Assembly (NCBI GenBank): GCA_965601685.1
Contig: CBFCWI010000001.1
Span: 558,001-622,000 of the forward strand
From: JANQJD01 sp965601685
GTDB lineage: Bacteria > Pseudomonadota > Alphaproteobacteria > Rhodospirillales > Rhodospirillaceae
DNA: 64,000 bases
Direction: 5' to 3'
Positions 44,131 through 53,011 of this stretch are shown one piece after another. The notes below the pieces were generated by a model. It made no database searches. It saw only the letters and a program-made list of their open reading frames with translations, and was not told the DNA's origin. The translations under genes and the position numbers were made by a program. Numbering within the stretch: position 1 is the first letter of the stretch; every line of letters begins with the position of its first letter.

Positions 44131-45762
44131 ATGGCCCGCGACTCGATGGGATTTGACGTGCTGATCGTCGGCGGTGGACCGTCCGGCCTGTCGGCGGCAA
44201 TTCGGCTGCGCCAACTCGCTATCGAGCAGAACCACGAATTAAGTGTCTGTTTGATCGAGAAGGGCTCAGAAGTGGGGGCGCACATTCTGTCAGGCGCTGT
44301 GATAGAGACCAGGTCTCTTGACTATCTTATCCCGGACTGGAGGCAGCGGAATGCGCCGCTAACTGTGTCGGCACGGGAAGATCGTTTTCTGTTTCTAACT
44401 GAAACAGGTGCCCTGAGGTTACCAACACCGCCACCTATGCACAATCGTGGTAATTATATCGTTAGTCTTGGCAATGTGTGCCGCTGGCTGGCAGAGCAAG
44501 CTGAAGCACTGGGAGGCGAGATCTTTGCTGGTTTTGCCGGCGCTGAGGTTCTCTACGACGAGAATGGGAGCGTTCGCGGTGTTGCGACTGGAGATATGGG
44601 TCTCGGTGCAGATGGTCAACCCACTCATAATTACCAACCAGGGATCGAGCTTCTAGCGCGGCAAACTATCTTTGCCGAGGGTTGCAGAGGCTCCTTAACT
44701 CGAAGCCTGATAGACCGCTTCAACTTACGGGCCGATTCTGACGTATCAACATACGGGCTTGGTCTCAAAGAGTTATGGGAGGTGGACCCAGCTTGCCACC
44801 AGGAAGGGTTAATTCTTCATACCATCGGTTGGCCTCTTGATCATAAGACTTACGGTGGCTCTTTTCTCTATCATTTAGATAACAACCAGGTAGCAGTCGG
44901 CTTCGTAGTAGGCCTTGACTATATCAACCCCCACTTAAGTCCATTCGACGAATTTCAGCGTTTCAAGACGCATGCCAACATCCGGGGAGTCTTCGCAGGC
45001 GGTCGACGAGTAGCCTACGGTGCCCGTGCTCTTAGTGAGGGTGGCCTCCAGTCAATACCGAAGCTCACCTTTCCAGGAGGGGTTTTAGTGGGCGATACGG
45101 CGGGCTTCCTAAACGTTCCTAAGATCAAGGGCACTCATACTGCAATGATGTCTGGCATCCTTGCTGCTGAAGCTATCTTCGCAGCTTTGACGAAGGACGA
45201 TGGGCCTGAAGTCATCGCTTATGCGGAATCTGTGCGCCAGAGCTGGATTCATAAAGAGTTGAACGAGGTCCGTAATATACGGCCAGCCTTCCGCTGGGGG
45301 CTGTGGCCAGGGATGGCCTATGCTGGGTTGGAGGCCTACTTTTTAAAGGGTAGGGCTCCATGGACGTTTCACCATCATGCTGATCATACCGTCTTACAGA
45401 AGGCCGCCAGCTGCCAAAAGATCCAGTACCAGCGACCAGACAATTCCGTTAGCTTTGACAAGTTGTCATCTGTTTTTTTGTCAGCAACTAACCATGAGGA
45501 AAACCAGCCAGTTCACCTGCGACTGAAAGATCCATTAGTACCAGTCACTGTTAACCTCACGCTTTACGATGCACCAGAACAACGTTATTGCCCGGCTGGC
45601 GTGTATGAAATCCTCAGCGAGGAGGATGGTCATGGAGCACGGCTACAAATAAACGCACAGAACTGCATTCACTGTAAGACGTGTGATATCAAGGATCCAA
45701 CTCAGAACATTGTTTGGATGGTACCAGAAGGAGGTGGTGGGCCGAACTACCCAAATATGTGA
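44131..45762 (+). CDS. electron transfer flavoprotein-ubiquinone oxidoreductase
   Basis: Passes electrons from ETF, reduced by acyl-CoA dehydrogenases, to ubiquinone at the inner membrane. The protein (543 aa) has FAD-binding DVLIVGGGPSGLSAAIRL, EKGSEVGAHILSG and a C-terminal 4Fe-4S ferredoxin-like motif (CIHCKTCDIKDPTQNI) followed by GGGGPNYPNM, as in all members. GGAGG precedes the ATG. It pairs functionally with the acyl-CoA dehydrogenase at the window start and with ubiG. Confidence 0.96.
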   Translation: MARDSMGFDVLIVGGGPSGLSAAIRLRQLAIEQNHELSVCLIEKGSEVGAHILSGAVIETRSLDYLIPDWRQRNAPLTVSAREDRFLFLTETGALRLPTPPPMHNRGNYIVSLGNVCRWLAEQAEALGGEIFAGFAGAEVLYDENGSVRGVATGDMGLGADGQPTHNYQPGIELLARQTIFAEGCRGSLTRSLIDRFNLRADSDVSTYGLGLKELWEVDPACHQEGLILHTIGWPLDHKTYGGSFLYHLDNNQVAVGFVVGLDYINPHLSPFDEFQRFKTHANIRGVFAGGRRVAYGARALSEGGLQSIPKLTFPGGVLVGDTAGFLNVPKIKGTHTAMMSGILAAEAIFAALTKDDGPEVIAYAESVRQSWIHKELNEVRNIRPAFRWGLWPGMAYAGLEAYFLKGRAPWTFHHHADHTVLQKAASCQKIQYQRPDNSVSFDKLSSVFLSATNHEENQPVHLRLKDPLVPVTVNLTLYDAPEQRYCPAGVYEILSEEDGHGARLQINAQNCIHCKTCDIKDPTQNIVWMVPEGGGGPNYPNM

Positions 45763-46213
45763 AGAGAGTGCAAGAAGCAGAATCGACCATGCATTTTGGT
45801 AGTGATGCTGCTTGTCGCGTGTTTCTTCTGTTTTCCATCAGGGAGCAGCGAAGGACGTGGATGGTTGTTCCGCCTCTCAGGCGGGCTGTAAGTAAGAGGT
45901 GTCCAGGTTGGATGACTGTTGCAGAGGCAACTGGTCACAGGAGAATAGGGAGAAGAGGCGGTTGGCGCTCTTTTGCCTGTCATCTGTGTCAGGCAGTGGG
46001 CAAATAGAGAAGAGTAGGCAGAGGTTCAGCGCTGCGCCGGCTAATCCTCTTTTAATCCTCTTTGAGAAGAGGTGTCATCCGGATGCAGCAGCCGGCTGTG
46101 AATCGTCTCGAGGTCACCTAATCGGTGACGGCCATGAGGCTGTGCGTGATCCAGCCTAAACCCACCTGCATGCAAAAGCCTGGTTCTGCGACAGTAGCGA
46201 TCCTTTTGCGGGC
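45763..46213. other. 451-bp spacer between ETF-QO and ispE
   Basis: In other Rhodospirillales a tetratricopeptide gene often lies here, as I recall. No helical repeat pattern can be read in any frame. An 11-bp perfect tandem duplication is present at 46042-46063. The region is best described as decayed or unconstrained. Confidence 0.4.
46042..46063. repeat. 11-bp perfect tandem duplication
   Basis: TAATCCTCTTT occurs twice without a gap in the gene-free stretch before ispE. Confidence 0.93.
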
Positions 46214-47122
46214 ATGGGGCCATTAGTCGTCATGCATGTATATGCTCCATCTTCTACACGCGAATTCGCACCAGCTAAGGTGAATTTGTATTTGCATGTT
46301 GTCGGCCTCCGAGAGGACGGCTACCATCTGTTGGACAGTCTCGTGGTGTTCGCTGGTGTTGGCGACATAGTGACGGTGGCTCCTGCTGCGTCGCTGTCCC
46401 TTCAGCTCCGCGGACCGTTTGCAGAAGCCTTGAGCGATTCCCCTCGTAACCTCGTCCTCGAAGCTGCCCGCTTGCTGGCCAAGGCGATCGGTTGTGTCCC
46501 CAATGTGACCATCACGCTAGACAAGTGGTTGCCAGTGTCTGCAGGGTTAGGCGGTGGTTCTGCAGACGCGGCGGCTACTCTGCGCGGATTAGCGCGGCTA
46601 TGGAATGTGGAGCGATCTGCTGAGCGACTGCTGGCGGCGATTGCTCTGGCATTAGGAGCGGACGTCCCAGTATGCCTGTACGGCGCCCCAGCCCATGTAT
46701 CCGGTATCGGTGCGACTATTGAGCCTGCTCTCGCTCTACCGTCGGCATGGCTAGTTTTGGTCAATCCCTTGCGTCCCCTAGCAACTGCATCTGTCTTTAG
46801 GGCTCGCATTAGTATCGCTTCTTCTGCTGCGATGCCAATCGCAGACGTGCCAAGTGATGCGATCAGTCTTGCACAAGCATTAGCTGCGCCTCGGCGTAAT
46901 GATCTACGTGATGCTGCCATCGCGCTGGAGCCAGCCATCAGAACCGTGCTTGATGTTCTTGCACCGCTGCCAGGGTGTTTGCTGACCCGTATGTCGGGGA
47001 GCGGGGCTACCTGTTTCGGTCTATTTGCTGATGGCACAGCAGCCCGGGCTGCAGCTAGAGTCTTAGCAACCAATAGGCCGAGCTGGTGGAGCACAGCAGC
47101 GCCGCTCCTGCCACCGATGTGA
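46214..47122 (+). CDS. ispE: 4-diphosphocytidyl-2-C-methyl-D-erythritol kinase
   Basis: GHMP kinase of the MEP isoprenoid pathway, supplying precursors for hopanoids and ubiquinone. The protein (302 aa) has AKVNLYLHVVGLREDGYH at the N-terminus, the ATP loop LPVSAGLGGGSADAAATLRG and the C-terminal SGSGATCFGLF. The start is uncertain: ATG 46214 or 46232, neither with a clear ribosome site. The conserved part begins about residue 14. Confidence 0.95.
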   Translation: MGPLVVMHVYAPSSTREFAPAKVNLYLHVVGLREDGYHLLDSLVVFAGVGDIVTVAPAASLSLQLRGPFAEALSDSPRNLVLEAARLLAKAIGCVPNVTITLDKWLPVSAGLGGGSADAAATLRGLARLWNVERSAERLLAAIALALGADVPVCLYGAPAHVSGIGATIEPALALPSAWLVLVNPLRPLATASVFRARISIASSAAMPIADVPSDAISLAQALAAPRRNDLRDAAIALEPAIRTVLDVLAPLPGCLLTRMSGSGATCFGLFADGTAARAAARVLATNRPSWWSTAAPLLPPM

Positions 47123-47261
47123 CCCATACCTTACCCTAGCCTAGCATCCTGTTGTCTATGCCTCCCCTCCCGAGCCTAGTGAGCTCACAGACGACAGGCT
47201 TGCGATAGGGAGGTTGGGCTGGGTCGCATTCGCATAGCGGCGGCAGCGGTCAGATTGTCAA

Positions 47262-48005
47262 TCAGGCACTGCGAGACACGTGTGTGCCTATCGTCAGTCC
47301 TAATTGATCTACAGCCCGCCCCTGATTCACCGCGATTTCTACAAGCCCGTTGGCGTTTTCATACCAGAAAGCCACCCCAACGGGAACCGCAGAGAAGGTA
47401 CGTGCCCATCGTAAGCGATACGTGTTGTTGTGACAATGACAGCCTAAAATAGCACTGCGATCGACAGCCGCGGCACGCAGACCAGTCACCCCATTGCCGA
47501 ACTTGTCAATGTAGACGATAGCTGGAAGATCATCAGGCCAGTCAGGACGTGAGAGAGATTGACGTGACATGACGATCTGACCCGGTACATCTTGGCCACG
47601 TGCCAAACGAGCTGCGATTGGCGCGAATAAGTCACGGCCATGAAAGCTGGCACTGAGTTGCGATGGCTGCCATGTAATGACAGAAGCTTGAACGACCGCC
47701 GCACGACGCATGACCAGTTCTAGCAAGCCATTATCAGGAGCGACAAACCACGTACTATCAGCTAACACCACAAGCGGCAAACGAGCGCTCCCAACACCGG
47801 GATCAACCACGCATAAGAAGACACTCCCTGTTGGGAATGCAGGCACATACGCTGCTAATAGATAGGCAGCAGACAGTGGATCACTCGTTGGGGCATCAGC
47901 TTGTAGATTCACTACCGGAATCCCAGGGGCATTGCAGTATAGTACAGCTAATACTTGGCCGATATAGGGTCCGGCAAGACCAAAATCGGTAAACAGAATG
48001 ATCAT
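47262..48005 (-). CDS. SAM hydroxide adenosyltransferase family protein (DUF62)
   Basis: Family that includes fluorinases and chlorinases, but whose common bacterial members hydrolyse S-adenosylmethionine to adenosine and methionine. The protein (247 aa) has the N-terminal LFTDFGLAGPYIGQV with the SAM-binding Asp, VVDPGVGS, and FHGRDLFAPIAARLA near the middle. The last motif is of the hydroxide type. GGAGGG lies about 10 bp before the ATG. The in-vivo purpose of SAM hydrolysis is unclear. Confidence 0.9.
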   Translation of the reverse strand: MIILFTDFGLAGPYIGQVLAVLYCNAPGIPVVNLQADAPTSDPLSAAYLLAAYVPAFPTGSVFLCVVDPGVGSARLPLVVLADSTWFVAPDNGLLELVMRRAAVVQASVITWQPSQLSASFHGRDLFAPIAARLARGQDVPGQIVMSRQSLSRPDWPDDLPAIVYIDKFGNGVTGLRAAAVDRSAILGCHCHNNTYRLRWARTFSAVPVGVAFWYENANGLVEIAVNQGRAVDQLGLTIGTHVSRSA

Positions 48006-48531
48006 TTGTCCATCCCTCCCCTCGGTGGATTCTCTCTTCCCAAGCCCATGCGCTCCAATGCTGTCCCTCTCAAACCTGAAGCGGGCGATGCAAAGTCAAG
48101 CAGCGTCATTACAGCTCACGCCTACATGATTTCAGAACAGGGTGACACCAAACCAAAAAAAGAGCCCTCTTCAACAGACTATCCGGACATCTGTCACACT
48201 GCAGCTAGCCGCTAGGACTCTATATATAGAAGTACAGTTTCGATGAGAGTCATCGCAAGTAAGCGCCGGCACGGATAACGGGAAGGAAAATGGTCACAGC
48301 AGTGCGAGAACTTTGCCCCTGTACAGATGGCTCTAATCTCCAGATTCTCAACATGTTGCCATCGTGTTTTATAACTGCACGTTCTGCAGTTGCACCTCTT
48401 GAGTGACTGCTTAGAAATTCTTTGCAGTAGAAGGAGATATGCGTTTCTGCTTTGATCTGTTGTAAAGCTTTTGACATTGGTTCAGAAGTGATGTTTAAGA
48501 GCCTGTGTATTTCTCACCACTTGGGACCGAG
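48006..48531. other. 526-bp divergent spacer
   Basis: Between the DUF62 gene and proC. A YbjN-type gene commonly precedes proC in alphaproteobacteria; I could not read one here in any frame. Short frames on both strands show no conserved features. Confidence 0.35.
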
Positions 48532-49350
48532 ATGGTCATGAACAGAAATATGTCTGTGTTGCTGGTCGGTGGTGGTAGAATGGGCTGCGCTTTGTTGGAG
48601 GGGTGGCATACCTATGGGCTCGCGACAGATCGTTTATGGGTTGTGGAACCTGATACTGGTGCCCGCTGTCGTATGGAAATGTCTAGGGTAGTCTCTAGTG
48701 CAATAGATCTTCCTCTAGATTTACAACCTAATGTTGTTGTCTTCGCTGTCAAACCGCAAAACATGGAGACTATAGTAACGGACTATCAGCGTTTTGCCAA
48801 TGACAGTGTGTTTTTGTCCATTGTTGCTGGGAAATCTATCGCTTGGTTTACAAACAGCCTGGGTTCTACGGCTACTGTCGTCCGGGCCATGCCTAACCTA
48901 CCGGCAGCTGTGCGACGTGGTGTCACCGTGGCTTGTGGCAACGCTGCGCTTGATGCGGATGGCCATGCTTTGTGTACAAGCTTGCTGGAGGCTGTGGGTG
49001 CTGTTGTCTGGATTGAAGAGGAGCGGCTGTTAGATGCTGTCACAGCTGTGTCGGGGAGTGGGCCGGCGTATGTATTCTTGCTAGCGGAGTCGCTTGCACG
49101 AGCTGGCCAAGCTGTTGGCCTACCCGCTAGCTTGGCTGAGCGTCTAGCACACCTAACTGTTACAGGGGCAGGGGAGCTGCTGTACCATTCTGTAGATTCT
49201 ACGGCTACTCTGCGCCAGAAAGTGACTAGCCCTGGCGGTACCACTGCAGCGGCTCTGGCGGTCTTGATGGATCCGCAGAACGGACTGGAATGGATGTTAA
49301 CACGTGCTGTTGCTGCCGCTACCGCCCGTTCGCGTGAACTGAGTCTCTGA
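48532..49350 (+). CDS. proC: pyrroline-5-carboxylate reductase
   Basis: Last step of proline synthesis. The protein (272 aa) has the dinucleotide motif SVLLVGGGRMGCALLEGW, the FAVKPQNM segment, RAMPNLPAAVRRG and the C-terminal signature VTSPGGTTAAAL. The ATG at 48532 follows GGGA; ATGs at 48538 and 48550 are alternatives. It stands alone. Confidence 0.95.
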   Translation: MVMNRNMSVLLVGGGRMGCALLEGWHTYGLATDRLWVVEPDTGARCRMEMSRVVSSAIDLPLDLQPNVVVFAVKPQNMETIVTDYQRFANDSVFLSIVAGKSIAWFTNSLGSTATVVRAMPNLPAAVRRGVTVACGNAALDADGHALCTSLLEAVGAVVWIEEERLLDAVTAVSGSGPAYVFLLAESLARAGQAVGLPASLAERLAHLTVTGAGELLYHSVDSTATLRQKVTSPGGTTAAALAVLMDPQNGLEWMLTRAVAAATARSRELSL

Positions 49351-49773
49351 AGCGGCTTTCTGTCCTATGAGTTCATGTAGATGACTCAGCCTGCTTGAGC
49401 GAAGGACATACAGGCAGCCGCACAGCGAGCCACAAAAAGGAGAGAGAGCACGCGGTCATTTATTTGACAAATGTTGTGTAGATAGCGCACTGTGTGGCAT
49501 TGCCGTGGCTTTGTCAAGGGTACGTGATTGCAAGAAGAGCCCGTTCAGTTGAGAGGGAAGGGTGCTTGTGCCTTTCGCACCTGCTTTGTCTGACTTGACT
49601 GATGGTGTGATGCGAATCGTGGGCGCCCTCAGGAAAGCTCGTCGGCGTGCATGTCTCATGAGGGAGACAGATCTTGGTAATCGTGGTGCCGCAAATTCAA
49701 CTTGACGCAGCGGGGTAACGGCGCTAATGCTGCGCTGCAGCGACACGTAGGGATGCATGTGGAGGATAAGCTG
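49351..49773. other. 423-bp spacer before the phasin gene
   Basis: No gene, RNA or repeat recognised. It ends in GGAGGATAAG, the strong ribosome site used by the phasin gene. Confidence 0.35.
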
Positions 49774-50229
49774 ATGAACAAGCAGTCTGATAATATTTTC
49801 GACTTCGACATCACAAAGATGATGGACGTTACCAAGCTAATGGGTGAATTTAAAATGCCAGGCGTGGATATGGAAGCCATCCTAGGTAGCCAGCGTAAAA
49901 ATATCGAAGCCCTCACGGCTGCCAACCGGCTGGCTTTTGAAGGGGTACAAGCTATGATGAAAAGGCAGACAGAAATCCTGCGCCAGACTATGCGAGAAGT
50001 TGCCGCGGCAACACAGGGGATGACTGCTACCACTTCCCCGCAGGAGAAGCTTGCACAGCAGAGCACTTTAGCCAAGGAAACGTTCGAACGTGCCGTTGCC
50101 AATATGCGCGAACTCTCTGAGATGGTAGCAAAATCTAACAGTGAAGTGTTTGAGCTGTTGAACGTCCGTCTTGGTCAGGTGATGGACGAAGTGAGACAGG
50201 CTGTTGTCCAAACAGGTAATAAGACTTAA
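49774..50229 (+). CDS. phasin family protein
   Basis: Coats polyhydroxyalkanoate granules. The protein (151 aa) is almost wholly helical and has the family core: MDVTKLMGEFKMPGVDMEAI, then KNIEALTAANRLAFEGVQAM and KRQTEILRQTM, with Glu/Ala-rich amphipathic helices to the end. I chose the ATG at 49774 for its GGAGG site at 8 bp; ATG 49753 is less likely. It implies carbon storage as PHB. No phaC, phaA or phaB is in the window. It converges on ubiG, 5 bp apart. Confidence 0.92.
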   Translation: MNKQSDNIFDFDITKMMDVTKLMGEFKMPGVDMEAILGSQRKNIEALTAANRLAFEGVQAMMKRQTEILRQTMREVAAATQGMTATTSPQEKLAQQSTLAKETFERAVANMRELSEMVAKSNSEVFELLNVRLGQVMDEVRQAVVQTGNKT

Positions 50230-50234
50230 CCGCC

Positions 50235-51137
50235 TCAACTGTCCAGAAGGCGGGGCGGCTCTCCGGACAGGACAGCCGCTTTCGTCTTTGCTTTGCTTGC
50301 TTTTCCATTCAAGCCGTCCGCGCGAGTTGCGACCATGAAATAGTTTACATTTCTGTCGTCACTCAGACGCCATGTGTCTGCGAATGGGGCGTAGCTCATG
50401 CCTTTTATCGCACGCACTGTCAGTCCGCCCTGCCGTAAGCCTGCCGCTAGCTCGGACGGCAGTACAAATCGCTGCCAGTCATGTGTTCCGATTGGCAACC
50501 ACCGTAAGATATACTCAGCGCAGATCTTGGCGAGTAGCAATGATTGCAGTGTGCGATTCAGGGTCGCAACTACCATCATCCCTCCTGGAGCAACCAAAGT
50601 TGCGGCTGTAGACAGAAAGAGGGATTGCTTGGCCACGTGTTCAACGACTTCCATATTTAAAACTGCGTCGAAAGCTGGACTCCCCTGAGCGGACAAGTAT
50701 TCCACGGTGGTACAATGATAGGTAATAGAAAGACCAGCTCCTGCAGCATGGATCTTAGCTACCTGGATGTTTTTTTCCAACGCGTCAATACCGGTAACAC
50801 TAAAACCAAGACGGGCCATGGGCTCAGCAAGTAACCCACCACCACAACCTATATCTAGCAAAGAAAGACCGCAAAACGGCTGGCGTGCCTTAATGTCACG
50901 GCCAAAGTGAGCAGCCAGCTCATCACGAATGTAGCGGATGCGGATGGGATTCAATGCGTGCAGCGGTCTAAACTCGCCGTCTGGGTTCCACCAGCTTCCG
51001 GCCATGGCTCCGAACTTAGCCAGTTCTGATTCTGCAACAGTCGTCCCACCACGTAGAGTAACCTGTCTATTAGTAGTGCTAGTGTCCTTCTGTGGGGAAT
51101 CGCTCAGAACTGCTCTTAGGGCAGCCAGAATGGTCAT
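50235..51137 (-). CDS. ubiG: ubiquinone biosynthesis O-methyltransferase
   Basis: Two SAM-dependent O-methylations in ubiquinone synthesis. The protein (300 aa) starts its conserved part at ELAKFGAMAGSWWNPDGEF and has the SAM motif LLDIGCGGGLLAEPMARLG, NMEVVEHV and the C-terminal NVNYFMVATR. An N-terminal lead of about 35 residues and a basic C-terminal tail of about 20 residues are longer than usual. GGGGGA precedes the ATG. It is on the same strand as lysC, its common neighbour in alphaproteobacteria, but here separated by two other genes. Confidence 0.94.
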   Translation of the reverse strand: MTILAALRAVLSDSPQKDTSTTNRQVTLRGGTTVAESELAKFGAMAGSWWNPDGEFRPLHALNPIRIRYIRDELAAHFGRDIKARQPFCGLSLLDIGCGGGLLAEPMARLGFSVTGIDALEKNIQVAKIHAAGAGLSITYHCTTVEYLSAQGSPAFDAVLNMEVVEHVAKQSLFLSTAATLVAPGGMMVVATLNRTLQSLLLAKICAEYILRWLPIGTHDWQRFVLPSELAAGLRQGGLTVRAIKGMSYAPFADTWRLSDDRNVNYFMVATRADGLNGKASKAKTKAAVLSGEPPRLLDS

Positions 51138-51235
51138 CTACATCCCCCGCCCAGTATGGCATCAACCCTATACTCGCCAGAGAGAGAACAGATTCGGACT
51201 CCATATTCTCTCATAGAGAGTCTCGCATCGTAGTT

Positions 51236-51263
51236 AGTCCTCTTGATCGTGATCAAGAGGACT
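51236..51263. repeat. perfect 13-bp inverted repeat with 2-bp centre
   Basis: AGTCCTCTTGATC and its exact complement GATCAAGAGGACT flank a GT centre. It lies over the stop codon of the minus-strand hypothetical gene and 100 bp upstream of ubiG. There is no T-run on either strand, so a classical terminator is unlikely; a cruciform, operator or RNA-end structure is possible. Confidence 0.95.
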
Positions 51264-51654
51264 CGCTTGCTTCAGCCAGAGCACGCTGCAGGATGCTATC
51301 CGTGAGCCTGGCAGCTGCAGCGGCGTCAGGAGCTGTTGCGGCAGCTGTTGCCGCTAGATTAATAGCAATGATTTCATATCCCCAAGCCGCTAAGTCCTCC
51401 TCCTCGGAGAGGGCAACATTGCGCCACTGTAGCACTTTCTCACTGACGTTACGCAAGCCCTCAGGTCCGAGAGCGACCCGGAACACGCACCAGGATTCAA
51501 AATCCAGAACATGGACAAAATAAGCAATCAGCCCAGCACTCACCTGCTTAGCTCTGACAGCCATGGCCGGGTCAGCGAGTGCACTCTGGATAAAAGCAGA
51601 GGTCCGTGCATACAAGTTCTGGGATCGATGATTCCACGGCAAAAGAGGTGGCAT
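51253..51654 (-). CDS. hypothetical protein
   Basis: 133 aa. It is mixed helical with an Ala-rich C-terminal third and a central aromatic block (AYFVHVLDFESWCVFRVALG). No family recognised. The ATG at 51654 has AGAGGG six bases upstream, which supports a real gene; an earlier frame extension lacks one. The stop lies inside the 13-bp inverted repeat. Upstream of ubiG on the same strand. Confidence 0.6.
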   Translation of the reverse strand: MPPLLPWNHRSQNLYARTSAFIQSALADPAMAVRAKQVSAGLIAYFVHVLDFESWCVFRVALGPEGLRNVSEKVLQWRNVALSEEEDLAAWGYEIIAINLAATAAATAPDAAAAARLTDSILQRALAEASESS

Positions 51655-51915
51655 GCACACCCTCTCAACATCCAAGACTCGCAACGTTCTGTGGCCTTGC
51701 CTACATGGCCACAACACAGGGCACAGCGTAAAACACTTTACGCCACCTGGCCAGGAAATTTTTGGACGTCTCTGTTAGTTCACGCTATGCCGAGAGTGGT
51801 GGCATGGTGAAGAAGGAAGAAGACGAGAATGAGCGATACTTGAGAGACCAAAAGTCGCTCCGGTGATCTGCAGCAGCAGACCGAGGTTCACGGGGAGGGG
51901 AGGGGCAGCGATACA

Positions 51916-52974
51916 CTACTGTCCCTGTGCGCTCAGGTCTTCCTTCCGCCAGGAAGCCTGCCGAGCTGCTAGAGCGGCAACCGCTTGCTGTACAAGTCCA
52001 GACATTATTTCTGCGGTGGACTGCTCCCGGGTTACCATGCCAACGCTCTGCCCAGCCATCAGCGAACCATACTCAACATCACCCTCTATGACTGCCCGCC
52101 GCAGCGCCCCAGCCCAGAAACGCTCAATCTCGATTTGGGCCTCTTTCTGAGTGATCTGACCTTCACGGAACAGGTTGATCACTTGATTCTGGACCTTGAT
52201 AAAGGTGAGCGTACCCTTGTTGGCCAAGGCCCGCACCGGAATCACTGGGAAAGTCGGGTCAACCTGAACAGAGGGGACCGCATCACGGGCCCCTGCCCGT
52301 AGAAAAGCTTGCTTAAAGTTGGGGTGAGCGATGGACTCGTGGCCGCAGACGAAACAGGTACCGAGCTGGCACCCAGCCGCTCCCATTTCCAGGTAGGCAA
52401 GGATTGCCTCCCCCCGACCAATACCACCGGCTACGAACACAGGGACCTCGCGGATTTCCGGCAGGATTTCCTGAGCGAGCACACTCGTAGAGACAGGCCC
52501 GATGTGGCCACCGGCTTCTGACCCTTCGATCACCAGGGCATCTGCACCAGAACGAATCAGCTTCCGTGCGAGCGGTAGAGCAGATGCAAAGCAGATCACC
52601 CTGGCACCACCCTGCTTAATCCGCCGTATAGCAGCAGCTGTAGGTAGACCACCAGCCAGTACTACATAGCCTACTCTGGCCTGCAGACAGACGTCTATAA
52701 GAGCTTCTAGCGCTGGATGCAGAGTAATGAGATTAACCCCGAAAGGTTTGCAAGTTACAGTAGCTGTAGCCTCGATCTCAGCCGCTAACAAGTCTGGCTC
52801 CATGGAGCCACCTGCTAGGACTCCGAATCCGCCAGCATTAGAAATGGCTGCTACGAGGGTACGCTCCGACAGCCATGACATGGCACCTCCCATGATGGCA
52901 TGGCGGCATCCTAGGAATGTACATCCCCGCTGCCACAGACGATTCAGATGCTCATGCGCACAAGCAAGATCCAT
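51916..52974 (-). CDS. nitronate monooxygenase / 2-nitropropane dioxygenase family
   Basis: FMN-dependent TIM-barrel oxidoreductase of 352 aa. The block TFLGCRHAIMGGAMSWLSERTLVAAISNAGGFGVLAGGS (read as MGGAMSW, then SNAGGFGVLAGG) is the FMN-binding N-terminus. EGSEAGGHIG and VFVAGGIGRGEAI follow. The family contains both nitronate oxidases and FabK-like enoyl reductases; the catalytic role here cannot be fixed. The start at 52974 opens MDLACAHEHLNRLWQRG and falls 37 bp after lysC, so the two may be co-transcribed. Confidence 0.88.
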   Translation of the reverse strand: MDLACAHEHLNRLWQRGCTFLGCRHAIMGGAMSWLSERTLVAAISNAGGFGVLAGGSMEPDLLAAEIEATATVTCKPFGVNLITLHPALEALIDVCLQARVGYVVLAGGLPTAAAIRRIKQGGARVICFASALPLARKLIRSGADALVIEGSEAGGHIGPVSTSVLAQEILPEIREVPVFVAGGIGRGEAILAYLEMGAAGCQLGTCFVCGHESIAHPNFKQAFLRAGARDAVPSVQVDPTFPVIPVRALANKGTLTFIKVQNQVINLFREGQITQKEAQIEIERFWAGALRRAVIEGDVEYGSLMAGQSVGMVTREQSTAEIMSGLVQQAVAALAARQASWRKEDLSAQGQ

Positions 52975-53011
52975 AGCAGGGTTACCATTCGCTACTGCGA
53001 CATGCGAGCAA

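Noticed and set aside
46402..47127. Long minus-strand frame opposite ispE
   Set aside because: Shadow of a high-GC coding strand; ispE motifs are on the plus strand and the antisense product is Ala/Arg/Ser-rich without conserved blocks.
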